Shown here piece by piece: positions 52,651 through 64,000 of a stretch of DNA of 64,000 bases. The notes under the pieces were generated by a model, which was not told the DNA's origin, searched no databases, and saw only the letters and a program-made list of their open reading frames with translations. The position numbers and the translations under genes were made by a program. The number at the start of each line of letters is the position of its first letter. Positions within the stretch are counted from its first letter, which is position 1. The DNA is from Trileptium ribeirensis (taxonomy: Eukaryota > Nematoda > Enoplea > Enoplida > Thoracostomopsidae), in contig JASANE010016129.1 in the NCBI GenBank assembly GCA_030248225.1, forward strand, positions 16,529 through 80,528. The letters run 5' to 3'.

Positions 52651-55600
52651 CCATAAATTTACGAACACATTATGCAGCGCAAAAATATCTGGCGTGTTTT
52701 ACAGTTATAAAAATGACTTTGTGAAATTTCAATGCTTTAATAGATTTATTGTTGCCGTTGAGTTTACAATAAGGGAATACTACAAAATGATTTAGCAAAT
52801 GTCGATTTGAACGCTGCAGAGCATGAGCTCGAAGAAAGTCACGCCCGCGTGTTCACCTATCGATACGTCTTAATATTCATAAAACTTACAAATCACTACT
52901 TTGATTTTTCAGACCAAATCAGCACGTTAAATGATAATGTTTTGGGCCTTATATTTATAAGCTTGCTGAATTTTTGCAACAACTAGGAGAGATTAACTTA
53001 TAGAAGAATTTTTTCTTTCATTCAAAGGGTCTCAATGTCTGTATACGCAGTTGCATGCATTTCATTTTATCTGAGCTGATCGGGGAGCAACGAGTGAGAG
53101 GTCACTTATTCCGGCAACAGTTTGTCCTAATCTTACATTTATTGCTTCGGCACTTTTGTAAGCAATTGGTCGATATAGCACAAAATTCTATATATGCAAT
53201 GATTTTACATCACTTTTTTTTAGCAGCGATTTCATTGTTGTAGCAACTTCCATGTGCAAATATGAGACTCAACGACTGCATGTCATGTCAAACTCTGCGT
53301 TTATTTTACTACAATCAACCATGTAACTAGTAGATGCACTCGTTTTGATTTATTTGTACAAATTTCATGCTAACGATATGACTCCAACATTCAACTCTTT
53401 GACGGCAGAGCCTAAAATTCAAAAATTTCGTAAAAAAAATCCAAAGGCATAATTACACTGCTAAGTTTAATAACGTATAAATAAATGACAAATTTAACTC
53501 GAATTTTCATCAATATATTATGTGCCTTTATTTTAGCTTTTTATTCATTCAAATTTCACTATTTTTGAAAGAGATTTCTAGTGAAATAAAGTTATTTTAA
53601 AGATCAAAGAAAAAATAGCTGAAAAAATAAATATTTATCTGAGATATTTACTATTTTATGAAAACAGAAAATTGCCTAAATAATAGATAATAAATTTAGT
53701 TTCATGTCACCCAATATATATTTTATATTTTTATGCGTATCAAATATATTTTACACCAAAATATAAAAAAAATAATTTCCCACTTATCAAAAGTCTCCCA
53801 CCCTAATAGTAAGTGGTCACCTAGAATAAGAGATCCATCCAAATTTTATGCTATAGTCTAATTTAAATTTTTACTCTAATGGGAACCAGGATGGGTACTT
53901 TGGTGCTCTAAAAGCTAATTTTTAGATATTTTTTTTAATATTATCCGTCACCTAAAATCAAAAAACAAAATAAAAAATATAATTTTCTCGCAACTAGAGC
54001 ATTTTAGTTTTGTAGGGTTTTTTTTAAAACAAAATTCAATTTGAAATGATTAAAAAAATTTCCATACTGACCAAATATATTTTTTTTATTTTTTTCTTTC
54101 GTGTCTAAAATTTTCACCTAACGAAGCAAAATAATTTTCAGTATATATTTTTTTTTACAGTATTTGAAAAAGTTGTCTGTTTCACCAAATTAAAAAAGTA
54201 ACAATCTAATAAAGTGATAATTTTATATAAGTACACCTATTCAACACCTTAGAAAAAATAAAATAAATTATTTTTTCGTTTGTAACAACTAATATATTGT
54301 TAACTAAATCACCTAAAGCCTAAAGATAATGATTCACCTAAAAAAAAATCAAAGAATAAAATAAAAATTCATCTCTAGTAACAATTTTTTTTTTCTTTTA
54401 TTTTTTTTATTTAACGTGTAACAAAAATCTAATAATTTTCTAGTCTTCTGCTCAATTTTTTTCTATTTTTCACCTAATATGAAATTCATAGCTCTGGTTG
54501 CTGAACCATCCCTATATCGATGACATTTTTTTTTTTTCAACGGTTAATACCAATGCAATCAAGTCCTGAATTTTTACATTTATTTTTTTTTCAGGCCCAA
54601 CTCATTTTTTTCTTCTTATCTTGATTAAGCAATTTGCAAAACCTACCTGGATTTTGCCTTTTGAAAATTCCTAGATTTTTTCACTAAACTCAGCAACAAC
54701 ATAGTTTATTTTATTCTTTCTTTGCATTAAAATCCAGTTTTCATGAGCGATGTTTGACTGAAAATATTCTTCACTACACAATCGTACACTGTGGCGCTCC
54801 GCACACCGAAATATTACCGCAGCAGCGAAAAATTTTACTCAAGTTTGAAGGGAATGCGATAATTTTTTTCAACATTCCTCCTTAATTTAACAGTTTACTT
54901 TGAAAGTTTGTCACAATAAAAGGAATAATATAGGAATATTTCATATAAAATCATATCAAAATGTATAAAACTCATATAACATTTTTTTATATATTATCGA
55001 AATTTTAACAGTCAAACAAATAAAAAAAAAACGAAGGAAACAAACAAGACAACGAAGATAATTTAGCCCAAAATAATTAGTTTTGATTCTATCAAAAATG
55101 CTTTTTTATTTTTGTTAAAATTTTTTTTTTTTTTAAATAAACAGTATATAGGTATATTGTCTAATAAATTTTTCACTGTGAATTTCAACCCTATGCTTTT
55201 ACTCTACAAATTGCATATTTATCAATAATTGGTATATTTAGAATTTCATTATTTATTCACACATTTATCAGTCATCAATCTATGTATTCATTTACACGTG
55301 CGAAAGTTTATGGGTCATGAATTATATAGCATTAATCAATGTTTTATTATATACAAACCATTCACTAATTTTAAATGAATTGAGATAAATTGGTTACCAT
55401 ATATAGATACAGATATTAGGCGACATCATGTGCAAACAAAAAACTTTCGCGTTCAGAATTTATTTTTCAATGATCACATTAATAATTGTTTCCCACTATA
55501 GCTAGAGAAACCCGACACCTAATGTACATTGATATTTACATTATTTATTTATTTATAGTCGAAAATTCTAACCAATTATAAACTGAAATATATATATTTT
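52651..55600 (-). repeat. fold-back region, inverted arm B
   Basis: Reverse complement of arm A from about 51029 down toward 47.9 kb. Nearly perfect to about 53500, then increasingly corrupted by T-runs, deletions and recurring filler such as TTCACCTAA, although landmarks of arm A remain in order. Holds a broken exon 25. Arm B does not reach exon 26. Confidence 0.85.
54647..54757 (-). pseudogene. corrupted inverted copy of MHC exon 25
   Basis: Reverse complement still shows GTCAAACATCGCTCATGAAA and CAAAATCC at the two ends, but internal indels (about four bases longer overall, A/T-biased) destroy the frame. Confidence 0.8.
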
Positions 55601-55614
55601 TTGTATAATACATG

Positions 55615-56190
55615 TACACTATATTTTTTTTTTTCGTAAATTGTATCAATCTATCACAATCTATTTATAGCTATATTTACGATATAGCTATAAATATATA
55701 GCTATATTGTATGATATACGATATAGCTATAAAAAAAAATATATACTATAACATAATATATATTGTATAATATAAGATATACTATAATATAAAATATAAT
55801 TTATAGCTATATAATATATAGTATAATACAGTATAAATTCACCTAATGTTATATTGTATTATATAGCTATATTTTTTGTATTATATTCACCTAAAAATAT
55901 AATATATAATATAATATATACTATAACATAATATATATTATATAATATATTATAATAATAGGTAATATAATACAAAAAACATTATATATAATACAATATA
56001 ACATTATATATAATTATATACTCTGTATTATACTATATATATTATACTATATAACAGAATATATATTATATTTTATATTATAGTATGTATTTTATATTAT
56101 ACAATATATATTATGTTATAGTATATATAATATTATATATTATAATAGGTAATATCATACAATATAACATTATATATATTTATATACTCT
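55615..56190. repeat. TA-rich, quasi-palindromic tract (2 of 3), turn between arms B and C
   Basis: The inverted arm runs into this tract and the next forward arm leaves it. From about 55953 it matches 47691 onward (TAATAATAGGTAATATAATA). A block built on TATAGCTATA recurs at 55660-55900. Confidence 0.8.
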
Positions 56191-57242
56191 GTAAGGTTGT
56201 AAATGGTAACAGTAATAACTGCTTGCTTCTTGTGATAACATATTATACAATCTTATGATATATATTATGATATTGTGTAATATGTATTATAATATAATAT
56301 GTTTTGTATTTCAGTCTGATAATATTTTGGCTCAATAATTTCGACTATAACTGAAATAAAATACGTAAACACTGACGTAAAATTTTTCTAAAATGGTAAA
56401 TGGTGTCGGGTTTTAGATTCTAGCTCATAGGAAACAATTATCAACGTGATCATTGAAGAGCAAATTCTGAACGCGAAAAGTTTTGTCTTCACATGATGTT
56501 GCCTAATATCTGTATCTCTCTATATGTATTTACACGTAGTATTCAAAATGAAATTCACGTGGTCCTTACAAATTTTATTTAAAATTAGTTAATGGTTTGT
56601 ATATAATATAGCAAAACATTGTATTAACGGCTATAGTTCAGTCTGAAATCTATTGGAAGTGCTTTGAAATCTTTTGTGTGGCATGTGTAATCTACATACA
56701 TTATTGTATACAGTGACTCTGTATACGTGCTTGTAGGCTAATAATGAAGTTCTAATACTTCAACCAGCCTTAACAATTATTGATAGAATATGCAATTTGT
56801 AAAGAGTAAAAATATTTGGTTTAAATTTTCACAGTGAAAAATTTATTAGACAATATACCTATATACTGTTTATCTAACTTAAATAAAGATTTTAACAAAA
56901 TAAAAAGCATTTTTGATAGAATCAAAACTAATTATTTTGGGCTAAGTTATCTGTAATTTAGGGTTTGTTTGACTGTTAAAACTGAGATTCGTTTGACTGT
57001 TAAAATTTCGATAATCCTAGGAAATGTGTTATTGAGTTTCACACATTTGGATATGATTTTATATGACGTATCCCACATTATTCCTTTTATTGTGACAAAC
57101 TTTCAAAGTAACCGTTATAGCAAGTAGGAATGTTGAATACCAATTTGGCATTCCCTCAAACTTGAGTAAAATTGTTCGCCGCTGCGCACATATTTCGCTG
57201 CGAACGCCACAGTGTACGATTGTGCAATGAAGAGTATTTCAG

Positions 57243-57349
57243 TCAAACATCGCTCATGAAAACCAGCTCTCAATGTTGCGCAAGAAGAATAACGATGCTG
57301 TTGCTGAGTTTAGTGAACAAATCGAGCAACTTCAAAAGGCAAAATCCAA
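57243..57349 (+). pseudogene. second forward copy of MHC exon 25 (identical)
   Basis: 107 nt, base-for-base equal to 48969-49075 with the same donor; the acceptor has one T fewer. By itself it could be spliced in frame after exon 26. I list it as a non-functional copy because its partner exon at 59724 is frameshifted and the region looks like a fold-back artefact. Confidence 0.65.
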
Positions 57350-59723
57350 GTAGGTTTTGTAATCGCCTAATCAAGATAAGAAGAACCAAATGTTCTGGGC
57401 CTGAATTGAACCTAAATGTAAAAATTAGGACTGATTTTATTGGTATTAACTGTTGAAAGTCAAACTGTGTCATCGATATAGGATGGTTCACAACCCGAGC
57501 TATTAAAATCATGCTAAATGAACATTAGGTGATAATTGATCAATCGGCTGGATTATGCTTAATTACGGACACACGGTCCTGAACACAAGTAAAGGACACT
57601 CGTACTAGTTACTATCACTCATTTCACTCGAACCCGTGTTCCACTCGCAGCTTAATCCGCGTTGTTAAACTGCAGATAATAAAGTTAATGGTAAACCAAT
57701 TGTTAAATTCTTAAGTTTCATGCATCGTATGCTGGCTATGGTGCGCAGTAGCTGCACGCAAATAAACTTATCACTTTAAGTCACTTTTTCACTTTGGTGA
57801 AATTGTCCACTTTTCAAAGACTGTAAGTTCTAGCACAGACCGAACATCATTAAGCTTTTGTTAGGTAATTATATTCCCATACGTTCCACATGAATCGTGA
57901 GCTCATGTTTGTTTGCGGTACAGAAATTGCTTGGATCATTTCAAAATGCTTCTCCCCTAGCAACATGCCCAACTTGACCGGAGTACTCTATTGGACAAAA
58001 TTTGATGCTCAATTGTGAGCGCAGATTAAGGTTAGGCTGATGTTCAGGCTTATGTTTAACCATAGCTTTAGAGCACCAAACTATATTCTTTCCCACTAGA
58101 GTAAAACTTGACGTGACACGCTAGCCGCAGCTTCGCATGATCTGTTGTCATGGCTATTTCTAACAGCCTGGCAACGTTACATATGTTTTCGTTACGTTGA
58201 CTATATATTCTGTAAAATACACACCAGATTGCCTGTACAGACAAAGCAGTATGCGTTTATGAAACTAAAATTATTATCACTACTCAGGAATTTTCTGTTT
58301 TCAGAGTAAAGGAAATATCTAGAAAATTTTTATATTTTCAGCCATTCATCCTTGGATTAGTAAAATAACTTTATTTCACGAGAATCTCTGTAAGTGGTGA
58401 AACTCGAATGAAGCAGAAGCTACAATAATAGCACATAATATGTTGATGAAAATTTGAGTTAAATTTGTCATCATTCACACGTTATATATCTTAGCAGTGT
58501 AATTATGCTGTTGATCCCAAATCACGAAATTTTTGTACTCTAGCTCTGCCGTCAAAGAGTTGAATGTTGGAGTCATATCGTTAGCATGAAATTTGTACAA
58601 ATAAATCAAAACGAGTGCATCTACTAGTTACATGGTTGATTGTAGTAAAATAAACGCAGAGTTTGACATGACATGCGGCTGCAGTCGTTGAGTCTCATAT
58701 TTGCACATGGAAGTTGCTACAACAATGAAATCGCTGCTAAAGATACGTCACGTAAAATCATTGCATATATAGAATTTTGTGCTATATCGACCAATTGCTT
58801 ACAAAAGTGCCGAAGCAATAAATGTAAGATTAGGACAAACTGTTGCCGGAATAAGTGACCTCTCACTCGTTGCTCCCCGATCAGCTCAGATAAAATGAAA
58901 TGCATGCAACTGCGTATACAGACATTGAGACCCTTTGAATGAAAGAAAAAATTCTTCTATAAGTTAATCTCTCCTGGTTGTTTTGCAAAAATTCAGCAAG
59001 CTTAGTTTATAAATAAGGCCCAAAACATTATCATTTAACGTGCTGATTTGGTTGAAAAATCAAAGTAGTGATTTGTAGTTTTATGAATATTAAGACGTAT
59101 CGATAGGTGAACACGCGGGCGTGACTTTCTTCGAGCTCATGCTCTGCAGCGTTCAAATCGACATTTGCTAAATCATTTTGTAGTATTCCCTTATTGTAAA
59201 CTCAACGGCAACAATAAATCTATTAAAGCATTGAAATTTCACAAAGTCATTTTTATAACTGTAAAACACGCCAGATATTTTTGCGCTGCATAATGTGTTC
59301 GTAAATTTAGGAAATTACGTAACGTAAATTTACCAATTTTCGTACATCGAGTTTTCATTCTATATTAGTATTTTCACATAAGCGGTAAATTATGTAGAAC
59401 TTTTTAAAGCATTTCTGAATTCATCTCCAACAACTAGCAATCTACTTAGCTTAATTTAGCTTATTTGATGATTTGAAAAAGCTATAAGCGTAAGATGTCG
59501 ATATAATAAGCAAGCAATAACAGATATATGGCAATAAATATAGGACCTACAACGTAATATGATGAGCGGCAACCGGACGCATCTTATAAGCATGACATAT
59601 TATACGCGGCTAACCTGATGTTATACATTTTGTCATGTTATGAAAATATTAATAGATAAATTCAGAAGTAAAAACAATCGTTGCAATACGAAACGCCAGT
59701 ATAATTAATTGGTGATATTTTAG

Positions 59724-59840
59724 ATCTGACAAAGAAAAGTCAACGTTACAACGGGAAATTGAAGACATTCATGCGACGATGGATCAAGAAGTTAAGCATC
59801 GCCAAGATACGAACGGACACTAAAACAAATCGAATTGCAG
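59724..59840 (+). pseudogene. second forward copy of MHC exon 26, frameshifted
   Basis: Matches 51440-51557 but lacks one C after GATAC (near 59810) and has CTA for CTG, so the frame meets TAA at about 59821. Splice sites are retained. One missing base is equally compatible with decay or with sequencing error. Confidence 0.8.
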
Positions 59841-60902
59841 GTACATTATTGACGTCTAGTTTCCTACGCTCACGATACTGGTTCTTCTCACATTGACAAT
59901 AACTAATGCGTATCAGTTATGTACCATAAGTAATCACTGTTCGCTATTTATTTAATTTTGGGACATATGACCAATGATGCTTTTCAGTCCAGTTCTCAGA
60001 ACACATATTATCGGCTACGAATGTTGATCAGTGCTCTAAAGTTATAAAGCAGCTGTTACTGCTGCATGGCAAATGGAATTATTAGAATAGCGAAATACTG
60101 CTGAAATTGAACGCTTTTCTACTTCCCTAGAAAATTCTGACACAAAACTCTAGCCAACTCCACTCTCTTTCTTCCCAGTAAAAAATTACGTGTTTTTAAA
60201 TACCAAGGAAAACACTGAAAAATAATTATTTAGTTACTGTAAGAACGAAATTGTTTTCTCTGCCGCACGTACTTTTTGATACATCGCTAATGTCGTTTAG
60301 GTATCTGCTATAGAAACATAATGTGAACTAGCGCTTACTAAAAGCACAAAAGCACTTGAAACATTTCACTCGAGAATTAAAATAAAATGAAAATGACAAA
60401 GTTTTGTCATTGATCAAATGATAGCTAATATAAGCTATTTTCAAAATTAACGAAAATTCCCAAATGAGCTGCTTGTTATGAGTTTTTTATTATAATTTGC
60501 AAATTTAACAGCTTGAAACTCGAAATTATTTAATACAAACGTAAATAACCGAGCGTCACGTGTCGGCGCGAATTAAGTGATGCTGTGTAAGATGCAGCAT
60601 TTATAGCCACTTGATTTGATAACTTCATTATATTGATCAGCTGTACCTTAATTCCTCTATTATTAATAATTCCATCATGCAGCAGTAACAGCTGCTTTAT
60701 AACTTTAGAGCACTGATCGTCATAGCCGATTGATCTATGTGTTCTGAGAACTGGACTGAAAAGCATCATTGGTCATATGTCCCAAAATTAAATAAATAGC
60801 GAACAGTGATTACTTATGGTACATAACTGATACGCATTAGTTATTGTCAATGTGAGAAGAACCAGTATCGTGAGCGTAGGAAACTAGACGTCAATAATGT
60901 AC

Positions 60903-61022
60903 CTGCAATTCGATTTGTTTCAGTGTCCGTTAGTATATTGGCGATGCTTAACTTCTTGATCCATCGTCGCATGAATGTCTTTCAATTTCCCGTTGTAATT
61001 GTAACTTTTTTCTTTGTAGAAT
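60903..61022 (-). pseudogene. inverted copy of MHC exon 26
   Basis: Reverse complement of 51440-51557 with several substitutions and small indels (for example ACTAACGGACACTG for CCGAACGGACACTG). The reading frame is not kept throughout. Confidence 0.75.
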
Positions 61023-62828
61023 CTAAAATATCACCAATTAATTATACTGGCGTTTCGTCTCGAACGATTGTTTTTACTTTCTGAATTTATACTTTGATAT
61101 TTCATAACATGACAAAATGTATAATTTTTTTTTTTTTTTTTTTTTTTTTGAACATGCTAATAAATATATATTTACTTTAATTTTTTTTTTTTTCGTGTAA
61201 CAATCTATTGTACACTATATTTTTGTGAAATATTTTTTACACTAATAGTTCTAGATATTTTAGTAGATCTGCAAAATATATATTTTACTCTAATATTTTG
61301 ATAATTTACACTATATACATAATATATTTTTTTTTTTTTTTTGGTAAATTCTAATGTTCTGCCAAAATATATTTACTCTAATTTCAATGCTTAATAATTT
61401 ATATTTAGTGTAACAATCTATCAAAATGATTTAACAAATGTCCAACGCTCGCCTACGTGACTCAATCTCACTATATTTATTTATCGATCTCACTTAATAT
61501 TCATAAAAGTTAATAGTTATTTAATTTTTCGACCAAATCCACACGTTAATAATAATGTTTTTTTAGGTTTATTGTATTTATAAGCTTTGCTGAATTTTTG
61601 CGAACAACTCCAACTTATTTTATAGAAGAATTTTTCTTTTTATCAAAGATTTGTCAATGTATCGCAGTTGCCGTTCGTTTATCTGTAAATCGGATTCCGG
61701 CAAAATTGTCCTAACTTACATTATTGTTGCGTTTGTAACCATCGATATAGCACAAAATTCTATATATATATGCAATGAAGTTACGTGACGTATCTTAGCA
61801 ATTCATTGTAGCAACTTCAGTGTGCAAATATAAACTCAATGTCATGTCAAACTCTGCGTTTATTTTTTACTACAATCAACCATGTGATAAATATGCACTC
61901 GTTTTGATATTTATACAAATTCATCTATCATTCAACTCTTTGAGCACAGATCATTCATCTAGTCAACAGCATACACTGCTAGGGTATGATTTCTGGTGAA
62001 TGATGACAAATTTAACTCAAACTTTCATCAACATATTGTGTGCTACTATTGTAGCTTCTGCTTATTGAGAGTTCACCACTTACAGAGATTCTCATAATTT
62101 ATTTTCTAATCCAAGGATGAATGGCTGAAATTGATTTTTCTAGACTCCTTACTATTGAAAACAGAAGGTAAGATAATAATTTTAGTTTCATAAACACATA
62201 CTGTTGTATGTACACATCTATTTACAAATATATAGTCAACACATTAACGAAAAACATACATGCAGCATAGCCATAACAACAGATAACAAACTACATGTAG
62301 CATTTACTCTAGTGGAAGAATATAGTTTAGTAGTTCTCTAAAGCTATGGTGAAACCCAGCCTAACCACACTCATAACATCCAAAATGAGTACCTCCCATT
62401 CAGCATGTACTAGGATAAAATGAGTGCAACGTGTACCACCAAACATGAGCTATGAATAACATACCTAACAAAAGCTTAATATTCATATATGCTAGACACA
62501 GTCTTGAAAAGTGGAAACCACCCAACAAAAAATAAAATATGCAGTAGTTATACATACCTATCACATACCCAGCCATTCACTATATTTAACAATCATTACA
62601 CTATAGTTAACAACACAGAATAAGTGTATAGACTGGTTAGTGAATAATAGTTAACTAATACAATCTATTTACTCGTGTAACAATCTCCTAATTTAATAGC
62701 TAATAATTTATTCACCTAATGTTCTATTTTTTAATAGCTAGCTAATGTGAACTTCCCATGCTAATGTAACATATTTTACATTTAGGTACCTGCCAGAACA
62801 TTCTTCTATTTATCTTGATTAGCGATTG

Positions 62829-62914
62829 TGGATTTTGTCCCGTTTTTGGTATAATTCGCGGAGCACATCATTTCTACTTGCGCAACATTGAGAATCATTT
62901 TCAGCGATGTTTGA
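62829..62914 (-). pseudogene. corrupted inverted copy of MHC exon 25
   Basis: The reverse complement retains TCAAACATCGCTGAAAATGA and ATGTTGCGCAAG near the 5' side; about 20 bases are lost inside and the 3' end is blurred. Confidence 0.65.
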
Positions 62915-63719
62915 CTGAAAATACTCTTCGTGCACAATCGTACACTGTAGTCGCACAATCTCACTATTTTTCGTCTCAATTTGAATGCCAAATTGATCCC
63001 TCACTCCCTACTTGTTTATTTTTTCTTGAAAATTTTTGTCACCAATAAAAGGAATAATGTAACAAATATATTTTTTCGCACAATTATCCAAATATATTTT
63101 TTCGAATAATTTATTCTAATTTTTCGAAAATTCTAATGTAACATCAAAACCCCGCGTACAGAATAATTTATAGCTAAAATTCACCAATATAGTCTATCAA
63201 TCTATTTTTTGAAATATATATTTTTTATATTGATAAATTTATTAATATATTTTTTTTTTGATATTTTTTTTTTTTTTTTTTTCGTGTAAAAAACCCAATA
63301 TTTTATATTTTTCGTGTAACAATCTATCAATCTATTTTTGTGAACTATATTTATAGCCTACAGTATAGATTCACTATAGTCAATGTATGTAAATTCTACC
63401 ACACAAAGATTTCCACTTCCAATAGATTTCAGAGGCCGTTAATACAATGTTTTGCTATATTATATACAAACCATTAACTAATTTTAAATAAAAATTGTAG
63501 GGACCACGTGGATTGCATTTTGTGCTACGTGTAAATACATATAGAGAGATACAGATATTAGGCAACATCATGTGAAAAACAAATACACATTTTCAGTACT
63601 TCAATAATAATTGTTTCATATGAGCTAGAATAAATTCAACACCACCCATTTTTAGTTTCTACATATTTTCATATTTTATTTGCAGTATAAGTCGAAATTA
63701 TAGGGCAAATATGCAGATA

Positions 63720-64000
63720 TAGATACAATCTATTTATATTATAATACATATTACACAATATAATAGTATAAATTGTATAATATGTTATCACCGAGAAGCA
63801 AGTATATTATATTTATACCTTACAGTATATAAATATAAAATATAAAATATACGATATAGCTATATAATATATAATATTATATATACCTATTAACATAATA
63901 TAAAATATAATATAAGATATACTATAATATAAAATATAATATATATTATATACATATAATATATAGTATAATACAGATTATATAATTATATATAATGTTA
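63720..64000. repeat. TA-rich, quasi-palindromic tract (3 of 3)
   Basis: Same composition and words as 47395-47925 and 55615-56190, at the far end of arm D and running off the window. Confidence 0.7.

Larger units (their letters stand above)
55950..60090 (+). repeat. fold-back region, forward arm C
   Basis: Direct repeat of 47690-51807, nearly identical over about 4.1 kb with scattered 1-3 base differences. Ends at ATTAGAATAG (60081-60090), where arm A continues differently. Confidence 0.9.
60092..64000 (-). repeat. fold-back region, inverted arm D
   Basis: Reverse complement of arm A from about 52391 downward. Good to about 61060, then a long T-run (61127-61149) and heavy corruption with filler such as TCGTGTAACAATCTAT, while landmarks stay in order to the TA-rich tract at the window end. 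Confidence 0.85.

Noticed and set aside
50438..59000. The same 62-codon frame found at 50438, 53055 and 58717
   Set aside because: Apparent conservation only reflects the fold-back copies of one intron segment; it is not evidence of a gene.

Overview
The window is AT-rich animal DNA dominated by one large gene on the + strand: a conventional (class II) muscle myosin heavy chain. Twenty-six coding exons can be placed between 2178 and 51557. With the splice sites given here they join in one frame to exactly 1152 codons with no stop. The gene is incomplete at both ends. The N-terminal SH3-like domain and start codon lie before the window, and the C-terminal part of the rod is missing. Remembered family sequences match nematode body-wall myosin (UNC-54 type) best, for example in the switch I and SH1 regions, the converter start RYAILAA and the light-chain-binding helix. 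The organism is therefore probably a nematode or a close relative. The many short exons and kilobase introns are unlike the compact myosin genes of Caenorhabditis, which hints at an early-branching lineage (inference).

Layout: 1-2177 is upstream or intronic DNA. 2178-30407 encodes most of the motor head: P-loop in exon 2, switch I in exon 3, switch II in exon 8, relay helix in exon 9, loop 2 in exons 11-12, actin-binding helix in exon 13, SH1/SH2 cysteines in exon 14. 31199-34762 encodes the converter and the lever arm with two IQ sites. 37071-51557 encodes the S2 part of the coiled-coil rod. The intron after exon 22 appears to use a GC donor, and a decayed partial copy of exon 23 lies just before that exon.

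The introns carry repeats and no second gene I can identify. They include TTAA-flanked MITE-like elements (intron 2 and near exons 22-24), paired inverted minisatellite blocks in intron 8, two tandem arrays with a unit near 175 bp (introns 11 and 13), a tRNA-like dispersed element with a conserved short reading frame (introns 6 and 13), and a family of GC-rich islands followed by AT-rich text.

From about 47.4 kb to the end the sequence folds back on itself: a forward arm (about 47400-52391), an inverted arm (about 52651-55600), a second forward arm (about 55950-60090) and a second inverted arm (60092-64000), joined at very AT-rich palindromic tracts. Exons 25 and 26 recur in these arms; several copies are broken. 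The inverted arms are corrupted by homopolymers and filler words. I read this part as most likely a fold-back or amplification/assembly artefact at the end of a contig, though a real inverted duplication cannot be excluded from sequence alone.
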